From Streptomyces sp. NBC_01216 (lineage in GTDB: Bacteria; Actinomycetota; Actinomycetes; Streptomycetales; Streptomycetaceae), in contig NZ_CP108677.1 in assembly GCF_035994945.1 (NCBI RefSeq), positions 2,852,001 through 2,916,000 on the forward strand: 64,000 bases of DNA. The letters are read 5' to 3'. Shown in pieces: positions 10,617 through 18,030 of the stretch. A model generated the notes under the pieces. That model was given only the letters and a program-made list of their open reading frames with translations. It did no database searches and had not been told where the DNA came from. How positions within the stretch are numbered: the stretch's first letter is position 1; each line of letters starts with the position of its first letter. Both the position numbers and the translations under genes were made by a program.

Positions 10617-11213
10617 ATGGCAGGCAACAACGCCTCCGAGATCCGCGTGGCCGGCACCGGCCGCATCCTCGTCGCCGAGGTCGGCGCCGCCCTTCCGACC
10701 GCCTTCACCGGCGACTCCGCCGCCGACTGGGGCAGCGGCTGGGTCGACCTCGGCTACACCTCCACCGACGGCGTGGCCTTCTCCAAGAAGGACAAGCTCG
10801 ACCCGGTGGAGACCTGGCAGTCGATCAGCCCGGCCCGGTTCGTCTACGCGGACCGCGACCTGACGCTGAAGTTCTCGATGCTCCAGTTCAACGAGGACAC
10901 CCTGCCCTTCTTCCTGGGTGGCAAGAAGACGGACTTCCGCCACGACAACGCCACCAACCCGGGTGTGTACGAGTTCGACGTCCCGGACGGCCCGAGCTTC
11001 GACGAGCGGGCCCTGGGCCTGGAGTTCACCGACGGCTCCGCGGTCACCTACCGCTTCGTCATCCCGCGCGGCCAGGTGACGGCGACCGACGACCTCAAGC
11101 TCGCCCGCAAGGCCGCGGCGATGCTCGGAGTCACCTTCACCGCCCTGTCGCCGGGCGAGGGCCAGGCACTCGCCACCTTCGTCATGAAGGACGCGGCGTA
11201 CACCACCGCGTAA
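10617..11213 (+). CDS. Major tail tube protein
   Basis: 198 residues. The pattern is that of siphophage tube subunits: an extended N-terminus (MAGNNASEIRVAGTGRILVA), a start-domain phrase WVDLGYTSTDGVAFSKK, a beta-rich core (LTLKFSMLQFNEDTLPFFLG) and a C-terminal KLARKAAAMLGVTFTAL strand. It would polymerise into the hollow tube. It has an AAGGAG ribosome site and is flanked by two hairpins, consistent with a strongly expressed monocistronic segment. No contractile sheath gene accompanies it, so the tail is predicted to be non-contractile. Confidence 0.83.
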   Translation: MAGNNASEIRVAGTGRILVAEVGAALPTAFTGDSAADWGSGWVDLGYTSTDGVAFSKKDKLDPVETWQSISPARFVYADRDLTLKFSMLQFNEDTLPFFLGGKKTDFRHDNATNPGVYEFDVPDGPSFDERALGLEFTDGSAVTYRFVIPRGQVTATDDLKLARKAAAMLGVTFTALSPGEGQALATFVMKDAAYTTA

Positions 11214-11221
11214 CACCCTCG

Positions 11222-11259
11222 CGGGCGGGTGCCGGCCCCGCGCGGCCGGCACCCGCCCG
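11222..11259 (+). terminator. Hairpin after the tube gene
   Basis: A perfect 16-bp stem (arms starting CGGGCGGGTGCC) with a six-base loop, eight bases past the tube stop. It would uncouple abundant tube mRNA from downstream genes. Confidence 0.75.
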
Positions 11260-11305
11260 GCACCACCCGTTCCCCCGCTCCTCCTCAGACACGGAGAACA
11301 CATCC

Positions 11306-11596
11306 ATGGCTTCCTTCGACGTCAACGCCGCCCGCGCCCAGCGCATGGAGGCGCTCGGCCGCTCCTGGTCCTTCGAGCTCGACGGCGACACCTTCCAGCT
11401 GCCCACCGAACTCTCCCGCTCCGTGGCCAAGGGCCTGCGCGGGCTCGACGACAACGACGTGGACGGGCTGCTGAGGCTCCTGATGGGCGAGGAGCAGTTC
11501 GGTCGCTTCGAGACCCACGACATCACCATGCAGGACATCGCCGCGATCCTCGAGGCGTACGGCAAGGAGACGGGGCTGGGCCTGGGGGAAGGCTGA
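11306..11596 (+). CDS. Tail assembly chaperone, short (G-type) product
   Basis: 96 residues: MASFDVNAARAQRMEALGRS, then an FELDGDTFQLPTELS beta segment and DIAAILEAYGKETGLGLGEG. This fits the upstream member of the siphophage chaperone pair that coats the tape measure before tube polymerisation. The stop overlaps a slippery G-run, and a second open frame continues in the -1 register from that exact point. Both products are therefore expected, with the short one in excess. Confidence 0.8.
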   Translation: MASFDVNAARAQRMEALGRSWSFELDGDTFQLPTELSRSVAKGLRGLDDNDVDGLLRLLMGEEQFGRFETHDITMQDIAAILEAYGKETGLGLGEG

Positions 11597-12006
11597 GCCT
11601 CGACGCGTTCGCCGAAGAACACGCCGAGGCCCTCGAAGCCGACCTGCTGCGGCACTACGGCGTGGACCTGCTCGACTGGCACCGCGGCCGGCTCTCCTCC
11701 CGCCGGCTCGCGGTGCTGGTGAAGCACATGCCACAGGACAGCGCCGTGGGCCGCGAACTGCACGGCGAGGACTCCCAGTGGACGGTCACCGACTATCTGC
11801 TGGCCGCCGCCGTGGACCACCTGGCCGCCGCGAACTGGATGTTCGCCTCCGTCAACACGGACGAGGACTCCGACCCGCCGGAGGCCCCGGTCCCGGTGCC
11901 GCGGCCGGGTGACGGCGACCGCCCGTCGGATGCGGGCGGGGCGACTCCGGAGGAGCCGGAACCCGAGGGCCCGAGCCGGGCGGAGCTGATGCGCTTCTTC
12001 GCGTGA
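11306..12006 (+). CDS. Tail assembly chaperone, long (G-T) frameshift product
   Basis: Predicted fusion made by a -1 shift at G GGG GAA (11584-11590). The zero frame ends at TGA 11594-11596. The -1 frame is open from the slippery site, reading RLSLDAFAEEHAEALEADLL and then HYGVDLLDWHRGRLSSRRLA, down to a stop at 12006, about 233 residues in all. The T part has the (R/Y)YGVDLLDW pattern seen in actinophage tail chaperones, and its first Met is far inside the domain, which argues against independent initiation. A disordered acidic linker (DEDSDPPEAPVPVP) precedes the C-terminal RAELMRFFA. Confidence 0.75.
11584..11590 (+). other. Programmed -1 frameshift site
   Basis: GGGGGAA, in codons G GGG GAA, two codons before the zero-frame TGA. 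P-site re-pairing GGG to GGG is perfect. A-site re-pairing GAA to GGA is imperfect but acceptable in phage tail frameshifts. The downstream frame is open for 139 codons. Confidence 0.7.
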
Positions 12007-12061
12007 GCCGTGCGGGATTCCGAGAATCATCGCCTTCCTTTGCGGCTCGCGCACCCGCGAC

Positions 12062-12124
12062 GCCGGCGAGGATTTCACTCAGCCGGCGGGGAATTCTTTC
12101 GTCCGGCGCGGAGTCCTTTCACCT
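12062..12124 (+). repeat. Three imperfect 20-22-base tandem units
   Basis: Units beginning GCCGGCGAGGATTTC, GCCGGCGGGGAATTC and CCGGCGCGGAGTCC follow each other without gaps in the 198-base gap between the chaperone stop and the antisense DUF3592 gene. The rest of that gap holds nothing recognisable. Possible operator array or insertion scar. Confidence 0.4.
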
Positions 12125-12204
12125 GGAACCGCGGCCGTCGACTTCCGCACACGGGGAGGGCCACCGCCTTCCGGCCGGGAGCCGGAAAGAATGCCATGGC
12201 CGTC

Positions 12205-12588
12205 TCAGAATACATAGGCGCCGAGGATCACGACGGCTCCCAGATTCAACACGACGGCTCCGAAAGCGAACCTGAAAACCCTCCCTATCGACAGGGGCAG
12301 GAATTCGCAGTTGGCAGGGTTTCGGGGGCTGTAGGCGACGGGGATCTCGTCGCCTACAGCCGCCAGCACCGTCTTCTGGTCCATGTTCGACACTTCGCGC
12401 TCCACCCCCTCCGGGTCCACGAAGACACCCACGGTGACGACTCCCTGCTTTCCCCATTCATGCCGCACACAGGTACCCACGGCCGGCCGCCATCGCATTC
12501 GAAGAGCGATGGCTCGAAAGAGAAGCCTGTTGATGATGAACAGCGCCGCCGCCCCCAGAAAAGCGACCGCCCCCCACAAAATAATCAT
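12205..12588 (-). CDS. DUF3592-like membrane protein inserted antisense in the tail operon
   Basis: 127 residues. An N-terminal membrane helix (MIILWGAVAFLGAAALFII) is followed by a soluble beta domain (RPAVGTCVRHEWGKQG, DEIPVAYSPRNPANCEF) and a C-terminal helix (FAFGAVVLNLGAVVILGAYV), the DUF3592 layout. The ATG at 12588 has GGGGG eight bases upstream. It is the only minus-strand gene inside the structural module and its base composition is more AT-rich than its neighbours. It breaks the usual chaperone–tape-measure adjacency, so it was probably acquired later. An immunity-type role against a neighbour is possible but not shown. Confidence 0.65.
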   Translation of the reverse strand: MIILWGAVAFLGAAALFIINRLLFRAIALRMRWRPAVGTCVRHEWGKQGVVTVGVFVDPEGVEREVSNMDQKTVLAAVGDEIPVAYSPRNPANCEFLPLSIGRVFRFAFGAVVLNLGAVVILGAYVF

Positions 12589-12649
12589 TGCTCGTACCCC
12601 CAGTCGCCACGAGTAAGAATCGACACATAGTAGCACCCGGAGGTATAGG

Positions 12650-13264
12650 TTGATCGACGATCCAGGCATAGAAGGGCAGACCGTCACCCGCGGAGAACTG
12701 AGCAGCATCCTCTCGGATTTCAAGAAGGCGCTGGAGGCGAAATCACAAGGGCCGGCCGAGGAACTATTCGGTAAGTGGACTCCGGGATCGGAGTCCTGGA
12801 ACGAGGCGGCCCAGGACGTCTACTTCAGCAATCAGTGGTTCAAGTGGGATATGGAAGCCGTGTCCGTCACACCGGACGGCCTCAAGGTCGCCGGAAAGAC
12901 GGTCATCGACTTCCAGAAGTATCTCGTCGAACCCGTCTTGGAACTGGTCAAGAAGCCATTCGAAGCGAAACTCGACCAGGTCTCCGAGCTTTTCGATTTC
13001 ACGCCCGGTGAGCCGTCTCGCCCCGTCGCGGGAGAGCTGGAGTCCCGAGAGGGCCGGAGTCAGCGCGTGCGCGGGGAGATCGACAACCGCGTGGCGGACG
13101 CCGAGCGGGTCGCCGCCGACATCGCCCGGCTGCAACGCAAGGCGAACAAGTCGCACGGGCAGATGCGCGAGAACTTCATCGCCATGCGCAACATCCGCAC
13201 GCAGGAGTTCGCCGGCCTGGAGCGGGAGATCGGCAGGCTCTCCGCGCTGCTCTCAGGGGGCTGA
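12650..13264 (+). CDS. Unknown coiled-coil protein, possible cargo
   Basis: 204 residues, no recognised family. The start is TTG at 12650, five bases after a strong GGAGGT; no ATG fits. The N-terminal half is mixed (FKKALEAKSQGPAEELFGKW, SNQWFKWDMEAVSVTPDGL), and the C-terminal half from about residue 125 is a long charged helix likely to form a coiled coil (RVADAERVAADIARLQRKAN). No signal peptide or membrane segment. Early codons are less GC-biased than neighbours. It is divergent from the DUF3592 gene and directly before the tape measure genes, so the two may form a foreign pair. Confidence 0.6.
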   Translation: MIDDPGIEGQTVTRGELSSILSDFKKALEAKSQGPAEELFGKWTPGSESWNEAAQDVYFSNQWFKWDMEAVSVTPDGLKVAGKTVIDFQKYLVEPVLELVKKPFEAKLDQVSELFDFTPGEPSRPVAGELESREGRSQRVRGEIDNRVADAERVAADIARLQRKANKSHGQMRENFIAMRNIRTQEFAGLEREIGRLSALLSGG

Positions 13265-13311
13265 GAGGACGATGAGGAAACCCGCCGTCAGCAGCAGACC
13301 GAAGGACGGAC

Positions 13312-14511
13312 ATGTCACTCTCCAGCTCTCTCGGTAGAGCCGCCCAATCCCTCAAGGGCTTCAAACAGAACGCCGACCAGGCGGCCCGAGCAGTCAACGG
13401 CCTTCAGGGCAACGCCAAAACCGGCGACCGCGAACTCAAGAAGATCAAGTCCTCGGCCTCCGGCTCCGCCCGCGAGCTGCAGAAGATGCAGCGCGCCGCG
13501 GACAAGGCCGAGCGCTCCATGGCCAAGGCCGGCAAGACCGGCCAGAAGAGCGGCACCCAGGTCGGGAAGTTCAAGTCCGGCGCCGACAAGGCGTCCAAGG
13601 GCATGAAGGGCCTGAACAAGTCGATGAAGGGCAACATCATCGGCACCCTGCTCTCGCTCTTCGCACCGCTCATCGAGAAGGTGGTCGAGATGGCCACCCG
13701 GTCGAAGACCATGCAGAAGGTCCTCAAGGTCGCCTTCACCGCGATCAAGAAGGTCATCGGCACGGTCATGAAGGCCGTCGGCCCGATCATGAAGAAGGCC
13801 GGGAAGCTGATCAAGAAGGTCTGGGACGGGATCAAGAAGGCGATCACGGTCGTCGTCAAGGCCGTCGCCAAGGTCATCACGACCTACTTCAACGCCTGGA
13901 AGAAGATCATCACTACGGTCATGAAGGCCGTCAAGAAGGTCGTCTCCAGCGTCTGGAACGGCATCAAGAAGGTCATCACCCCGGTCGTCAACTGGATCAG
14001 GAACGTCGTCCCCAGGGCGTTCACCGCCGTCAAGGACAAGCTCTCCCGCGTCTGGGGCGGTCTCAAGGACATCGCCGGCCGGGCCTTCGGCAAGATCAAG
14101 GGCGCCGTCAGGGGTCCGATCAACGCCGTCATCGACCTGATCAACTCCGCGATCCGCAAGCTCAACGGCATCAAGGTCTCGATCCCCGGCTGGGTCCCGA
14201 TGGTCGGCGGCAAGACCTTCGGCGTCCACCTGCCCACCATCCCCCGGCTCGCCGAGGGCGGCGTCGTCCAGCCCCGCCGGGGCGGCGTGCACACCATCGT
14301 CGCCGAGGCCGGTGAGGCCGAGGCCGTGCTGCCGCTGTCCAAGCTGGACCGGCTGATGCGCCACACCGCACGGCGCGCACGGGCCGAGACTCTCGTCGCG
14401 GGCACCGGAACGACCGCCGGATTCCAGATCGAGAACTACTACGAGGCGTCCTCCAGCGACCTGCGGGAGACCGCCCAGGCCCTGATGTTCCTGTCCAAGG
14501 CGCGCGGATGA
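13312..14511 (+). CDS. Tape measure protein 1 (short, lysine-rich)
   Basis: 399 residues. N-terminal coiled-coil region (residues 1-105) rich in Lys/Ala, then a hydrophobic stretch (IIGTLLSLFAPLIEKVVEMA). A long run of 11-residue-type repeats follows with IKKVI, VMKAV and IKKVW phrases and Trp/Phe at regular spacing. The C-terminus has GKTFGVHLPTIPRLAEGGVV and VAEAGEAEAVLPLSKL, the classical tape-measure end motif. It is very short for the family; at about 0.16 nm per residue (lambda ratio) it would set a tail near 60 nm. It ends in an ATGA overlap with a paralogue. Extremely Lys-rich for a high-GC genome. Confidence 0.83.
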   Translation: MSLSSSLGRAAQSLKGFKQNADQAARAVNGLQGNAKTGDRELKKIKSSASGSARELQKMQRAADKAERSMAKAGKTGQKSGTQVGKFKSGADKASKGMKGLNKSMKGNIIGTLLSLFAPLIEKVVEMATRSKTMQKVLKVAFTAIKKVIGTVMKAVGPIMKKAGKLIKKVWDGIKKAITVVVKAVAKVITTYFNAWKKIITTVMKAVKKVVSSVWNGIKKVITPVVNWIRNVVPRAFTAVKDKLSRVWGGLKDIAGRAFGKIKGAVRGPINAVIDLINSAIRKLNGIKVSIPGWVPMVGGKTFGVHLPTIPRLAEGGVVQPRRGGVHTIVAEAGEAEAVLPLSKLDRLMRHTARRARAETLVAGTGTTAGFQIENYYEASSSDLRETAQALMFLSKARG

Positions 14512-15797
14512 GTGCCGCGGCGCTCGCCCCCGGAATGGACCCGTTCGCGGGGGTCGCCTCGGCGCTGCGAGGTTTCCGCGGCGGCCTCCGGAAGAGCAAC
14601 CGGTCCCTGGACGTCCTGGTCCGCCGTCTGCGCGGGGCCGCCTCGTCCGTCGACGGAGTCCGCGGCGGTGCTTCCTCGGCGGCGACCGCGGTGCGGGGGA
14701 TCAAGCCGCGCGCCGACGCCTCCGCCCGCTCCCTGGTCCAGGCGGGCCGCACCGCCGGCACCACCTCGGTCCGGCTCAAGGGTTTCGGGGCGAAGGCCCG
14801 GGGCGCCGGCTCCTCGCTCGGGTCGGTGGCCTCGGGAGCCGGTGTGTTCGGCCTGCTGGGCGGGCTGCTCGGCGGCTTCGCCGGCAGGTTCACCAAGCTG
14901 ATGGGCCCGTTCGGCACCGCCCTGACGGTGGCCTCCGGCGCCATGACGGCGGTGAACGTCGCCATGCGGGCCAACCCGCTCGGCTTCGTCCTGGGCCTGA
15001 TCGTGCCGCTGGTGGCCGCGATCATCACCTTCGCCATGAACTCCGAGGCCGGCCAGAAGATCATGAAGCAGGTCTTCGACCGGGTCCTGAAGACCTTCCG
15101 CGTCATCGCGGCCTTCCTGGGCCCGGTCCTCAAGGCGTACGCCCGGGTGATCTCGGTCTACTTCACCGCGGTGCGGACGGTCGTCACCGTCGTGGTCAAG
15201 GCCGTCGGCGGTGCCCTCTCCAAGGGGTTCACCGGGGCCCGCTCGGCGATCTCCGGCGCGACCCGGTCGGTCACCGGGATCATCCGCACGGCGTGGGGCG
15301 GTTTCCAGCGGGTGATCCAGCCCGTCCTGGACTGGATCACGAAGAAGATCCCCGACATGTTCACCCGGGTCAAGGACGCCATGTCCCGCACCCTGCACGG
15401 CATCGGGGACTTCGTCACGACCGGCATGCAGGCCCTCGTCGGCGTGATCAAGGGACCGCTGAGCGGTCTGATCGCCTTCGCCAACTGGGTCATCGACGGG
15501 CTCAACAGCCTCAGCTTCGAATTCCTCGGCAAGAAGTTCGGCGTCCACTTCTCGAAGATCCCGCAGCTCGCCGAGGGCGGCGTCGTCCAGCCCTCGCCCG
15601 GCGGCGGTCCCGGAGCCGTACGCCCGCTGGCCTCCCTGGAGCGACTGCGGCCGGCCGAGAGCGGGCACCGGGAGCCAGGACCACGGACGGCCACCCGGGA
15701 GCGCGCCCGGCTGCACTCGTACCACCCGGGCGAGGGGCGCGGCCCGCTCACCGTCGCCACGGACCTGCTGTTCCTCCACCGGACGGCCGCCGCCTGA
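14508..15797 (+). CDS. Tape measure protein 2, paralogue of the preceding gene
   Basis: 429 residues, coupled by ATGA overlap to the first tape measure. It shares the central pattern (VVTVVVKAVGGALSKGF, WITKKIPDMFTRVKDAM) and the C-terminal KFGVHFSKIPQLAEGGVVQP block, but replaces Lys with Arg/Gly/Ala and lacks the EAGEAEAVLPL ending. It has instead a Pro/Arg-rich tail and DLLFLHRTAAA. A glycine-rich membrane-like region (GVFGLLGGLLGGFAGRF) and MGPFGTALTVASGAMTAVNV could insert into target membranes. Whether both proteins enter one particle or define two particle types cannot be told from sequence. Confidence 0.8.
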   Translation: MSAAALAPGMDPFAGVASALRGFRGGLRKSNRSLDVLVRRLRGAASSVDGVRGGASSAATAVRGIKPRADASARSLVQAGRTAGTTSVRLKGFGAKARGAGSSLGSVASGAGVFGLLGGLLGGFAGRFTKLMGPFGTALTVASGAMTAVNVAMRANPLGFVLGLIVPLVAAIITFAMNSEAGQKIMKQVFDRVLKTFRVIAAFLGPVLKAYARVISVYFTAVRTVVTVVVKAVGGALSKGFTGARSAISGATRSVTGIIRTAWGGFQRVIQPVLDWITKKIPDMFTRVKDAMSRTLHGIGDFVTTGMQALVGVIKGPLSGLIAFANWVIDGLNSLSFEFLGKKFGVHFSKIPQLAEGGVVQPSPGGGPGAVRPLASLERLRPAESGHREPGPRTATRERARLHSYHPGEGRGPLTVATDLLFLHRTAAA

Positions 15798-15833
15798 ACG
15801 CGTTCCCCGACAGAAGTGAGGTGACGGCCCGTC

Positions 15834-16769
15834 ATGGCCGAGACCACAAACGCATACCGAAGCGAGACCGCACCCGGCTCACTGATCACCCGCGACGGGC
15901 AGATCCAGTGGGCCGGACTGCTGATGGGCCCCGGCACGCCCTACCCGGTCGACCGAACGGGTATCACCGGCTGGGACGACCTGCCGGCCCTCGACACCGG
16001 CGACATCCCCCGCCCCGACCAGCACGGTTCCTGGCCCGGTGCCCGCTGGGCGCAGCCGCGGCTGGTCGGCGCGACCGTCTGGCTGCTCCCCGAGGACGCC
16101 TCCCGGGCCCGCGAGGTCACTTCGGACTTCCGGGCGGCCACCGGAGCCGAGGGCGGCGAGCGGTGGCTCGCGGTCCGGCTGCACGGCGAGACGCTCGCCG
16201 TGCGGGCGCGGGTCAGCCGGCGAGTCGTCCCCCAGGACCGCTCGTACCTCCACGGCGGCACCTCCAGGACCAGCCTCCAGTGGACCGCGACCGACCCGCG
16301 CCGCTTCGGCGCCGAACTGCGCCAGGGCCGTACCGTCCTGCCTCGGACCGAACCCGGCCTCGTCTGGGGAAGCGCCGTGGCCAACGGACTGGAGTTCCCG
16401 CTCGACTGGGGCGGAACCGGCTCCGCGGGTTCGCTCACCGCCGTCAACGCGGGCTCCGCGGCGAGTCATCCGGTCGTCGAGTTCCGGGGCCCGCTGCGCC
16501 GGCCGACCCTGACCCGGCTGTCCGACGGACGGCAGCTCCAGTACGACATCGTGCTCGGCCCGCAGGACGTCCTGACCGTCGACACCGAGGCGGGCACCGT
16601 CCTCCTCAACGGCTCCGCGTCCCGGCTCTACACCGCGACCTCCACGTCCTCGCCCGAGCAGCTGTTCCTCTTCGCCCCGGGCAGCACCGCGCTGGCCTTC
16701 CGGTCGGACGACGCCACGCCCGACCCGGCCGCCTCGGTGACCGTGCTGTGGCGTGACGCCCACTGGTGA
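15834..16769 (+). CDS. Distal tail (Dit-like) protein
   Basis: 311 residues. It follows the tape measures, the usual place of the hub-adapter that links tube and fibres. The N-terminal half contains a typical Dit-like core (RWAQPRLVGATVWLLPEDAS, then GGTSRTSLQWTATDPRRFG). The C-terminal half is a galectin-like beta domain (PVVEFRGPLRRPTLTRL, DVLTVDTEAGTVLLNG). This pattern is common in phage tail family proteins of actinobacteria. Functional inference is good; no enzymatic motif is present. Confidence 0.75.
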   Translation: MAETTNAYRSETAPGSLITRDGQIQWAGLLMGPGTPYPVDRTGITGWDDLPALDTGDIPRPDQHGSWPGARWAQPRLVGATVWLLPEDASRAREVTSDFRAATGAEGGERWLAVRLHGETLAVRARVSRRVVPQDRSYLHGGTSRTSLQWTATDPRRFGAELRQGRTVLPRTEPGLVWGSAVANGLEFPLDWGGTGSAGSLTAVNAGSAASHPVVEFRGPLRRPTLTRLSDGRQLQYDIVLGPQDVLTVDTEAGTVLLNGSASRLYTATSTSSPEQLFLFAPGSTALAFRSDDATPDPAASVTVLWRDAHW

Positions 16770-16824
16770 CCGGCCGCGGCCCCCGAATCCCCTCGTCCCG
16801 TACGTCATCTCCCAGGAGGACCAC

Positions 16825-18030
16825 ATGCCCGTGCGCAGCGCATGGCTGATCAACCGCACCGAGACCGAGTCCGGCCAGTCCCGCACCGACACCCGTCTCT
16901 CGCCCACCGGGACCCTCGCCCCGAGCGGGGCGCTCACCACGGCCTCCGGCGTCATCCCCGGGTCCCTGAACGGTGAGCACCTCATGTCGGGCCTGTACGT
17001 GTACGGCGAGGCGACGGGCATGACGGCGAACGTCGCGCCGGGACGCGCCGTCGTCCAGGGCGGCGCCCAGGCCGGGGCCTACCCGGTCGTGCTGACCGAC
17101 TACACCCCGGTCACCTTCGAGGACGGCGACCCGCTCAACGCGCGTGTCGACCTCGTGGTGGTCCGGGTCTACGACGCCCAGTTCGAGGGCACCCGCACCG
17201 AGGCGACGCTGGAGATCGTCAAGGGCACGCCGGCGTCGGTACCGGAGCCGCCGGCCCTTCCCGACGGTGCGCTCCTGCTGGCCCAGGTCACCGTGCCGGC
17301 GGGAGCCTCGGTCGGTACCGGTGGCATCGACTGGCCGACCGCCGTCTACGACCTGCGCCACTCCACCGTCGCCGTCGGCGGCATCCTCGCCGAGGCGTGG
17401 AACCGCGACGTGCCGGGCGGCTACAAGGGGCAGTACCGCGACACCTCGGCCCAGCTCCAGCGCTGGGACGACGGCCGCTGGGTCTCCTACCCGCGCCAGG
17501 TCGGCGGCATCGCGCCGCAGGGCGCGCTGGCCGCGGGCGACTACGCGGGCCAGTACCGCGACGAGGGCGGACGCCTCCAGCGCTGGGACGGCACGGTGTG
17601 GCGCCCGGCCGTGGCGGCCCCGGCGAGCGCCTACGCCTTCCACAGCGACGGCGGGTACACGACCTCCACCACGTGGGTCGAGACCGTCACCGACACGACC
17701 GGTCCCACGATCACCGCGACGTTCACCGCGCCGGTCTCGGGAGCGGTCCTGGTGACGGTCGGCTTCATGGGCTACCCGCTGGCCGACGGCGAGTGGGCGA
17801 AGATGTCCGCCAACATCCGCAAGAACGGCGCCCTGGTGCTCGCCGCCGACGAGACCCGCGCCGCCCAGGCCGCGCACAAGGGCGGCTCGCACTCGGTCTG
17901 CCACACCTTCCGCGTCGGCGGGCTGGAGCCGGGCGCCACGCACACCGCCGTCTCCGCCTACCTGACCTCGGCGGCCAGCAGCCGGGCGTGGTTCGACAAC
18001 CGCTACCTCCGCGTCGACCCGGTCCTGTGA
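16825..18030 (+). CDS. Tail tip / fibre protein with duplicated Trp-rich motif
   Basis: 401 residues. The ATG was chosen for its AGGAGGA site seven bases upstream. The N-terminal half resembles a receptor-binding-protein attachment domain (LYVYGEATGMTANVAPGRAV, ARVDLVVVRVYDAQFEGTRT). Two similar units follow, GQYRDTSAQLQRWDDGRWVS and GQYRDEGGRLQRWDGTVWRP, about 40 residues apart. The C-terminal domain (TGPTITATFTAPVSGAVLVT) is a beta sandwich. The duplicated LQRWDG..W unit could be a carbohydrate-binding element. It overlaps the next gene by GTGA. Confidence 0.72.
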   Translation: MPVRSAWLINRTETESGQSRTDTRLSPTGTLAPSGALTTASGVIPGSLNGEHLMSGLYVYGEATGMTANVAPGRAVVQGGAQAGAYPVVLTDYTPVTFEDGDPLNARVDLVVVRVYDAQFEGTRTEATLEIVKGTPASVPEPPALPDGALLLAQVTVPAGASVGTGGIDWPTAVYDLRHSTVAVGGILAEAWNRDVPGGYKGQYRDTSAQLQRWDDGRWVSYPRQVGGIAPQGALAAGDYAGQYRDEGGRLQRWDGTVWRPAVAAPASAYAFHSDGGYTTSTTWVETVTDTTGPTITATFTAPVSGAVLVTVGFMGYPLADGEWAKMSANIRKNGALVLAADETRAAQAAHKGGSHSVCHTFRVGGLEPGATHTAVSAYLTSAASSRAWFDNRYLRVDPVL

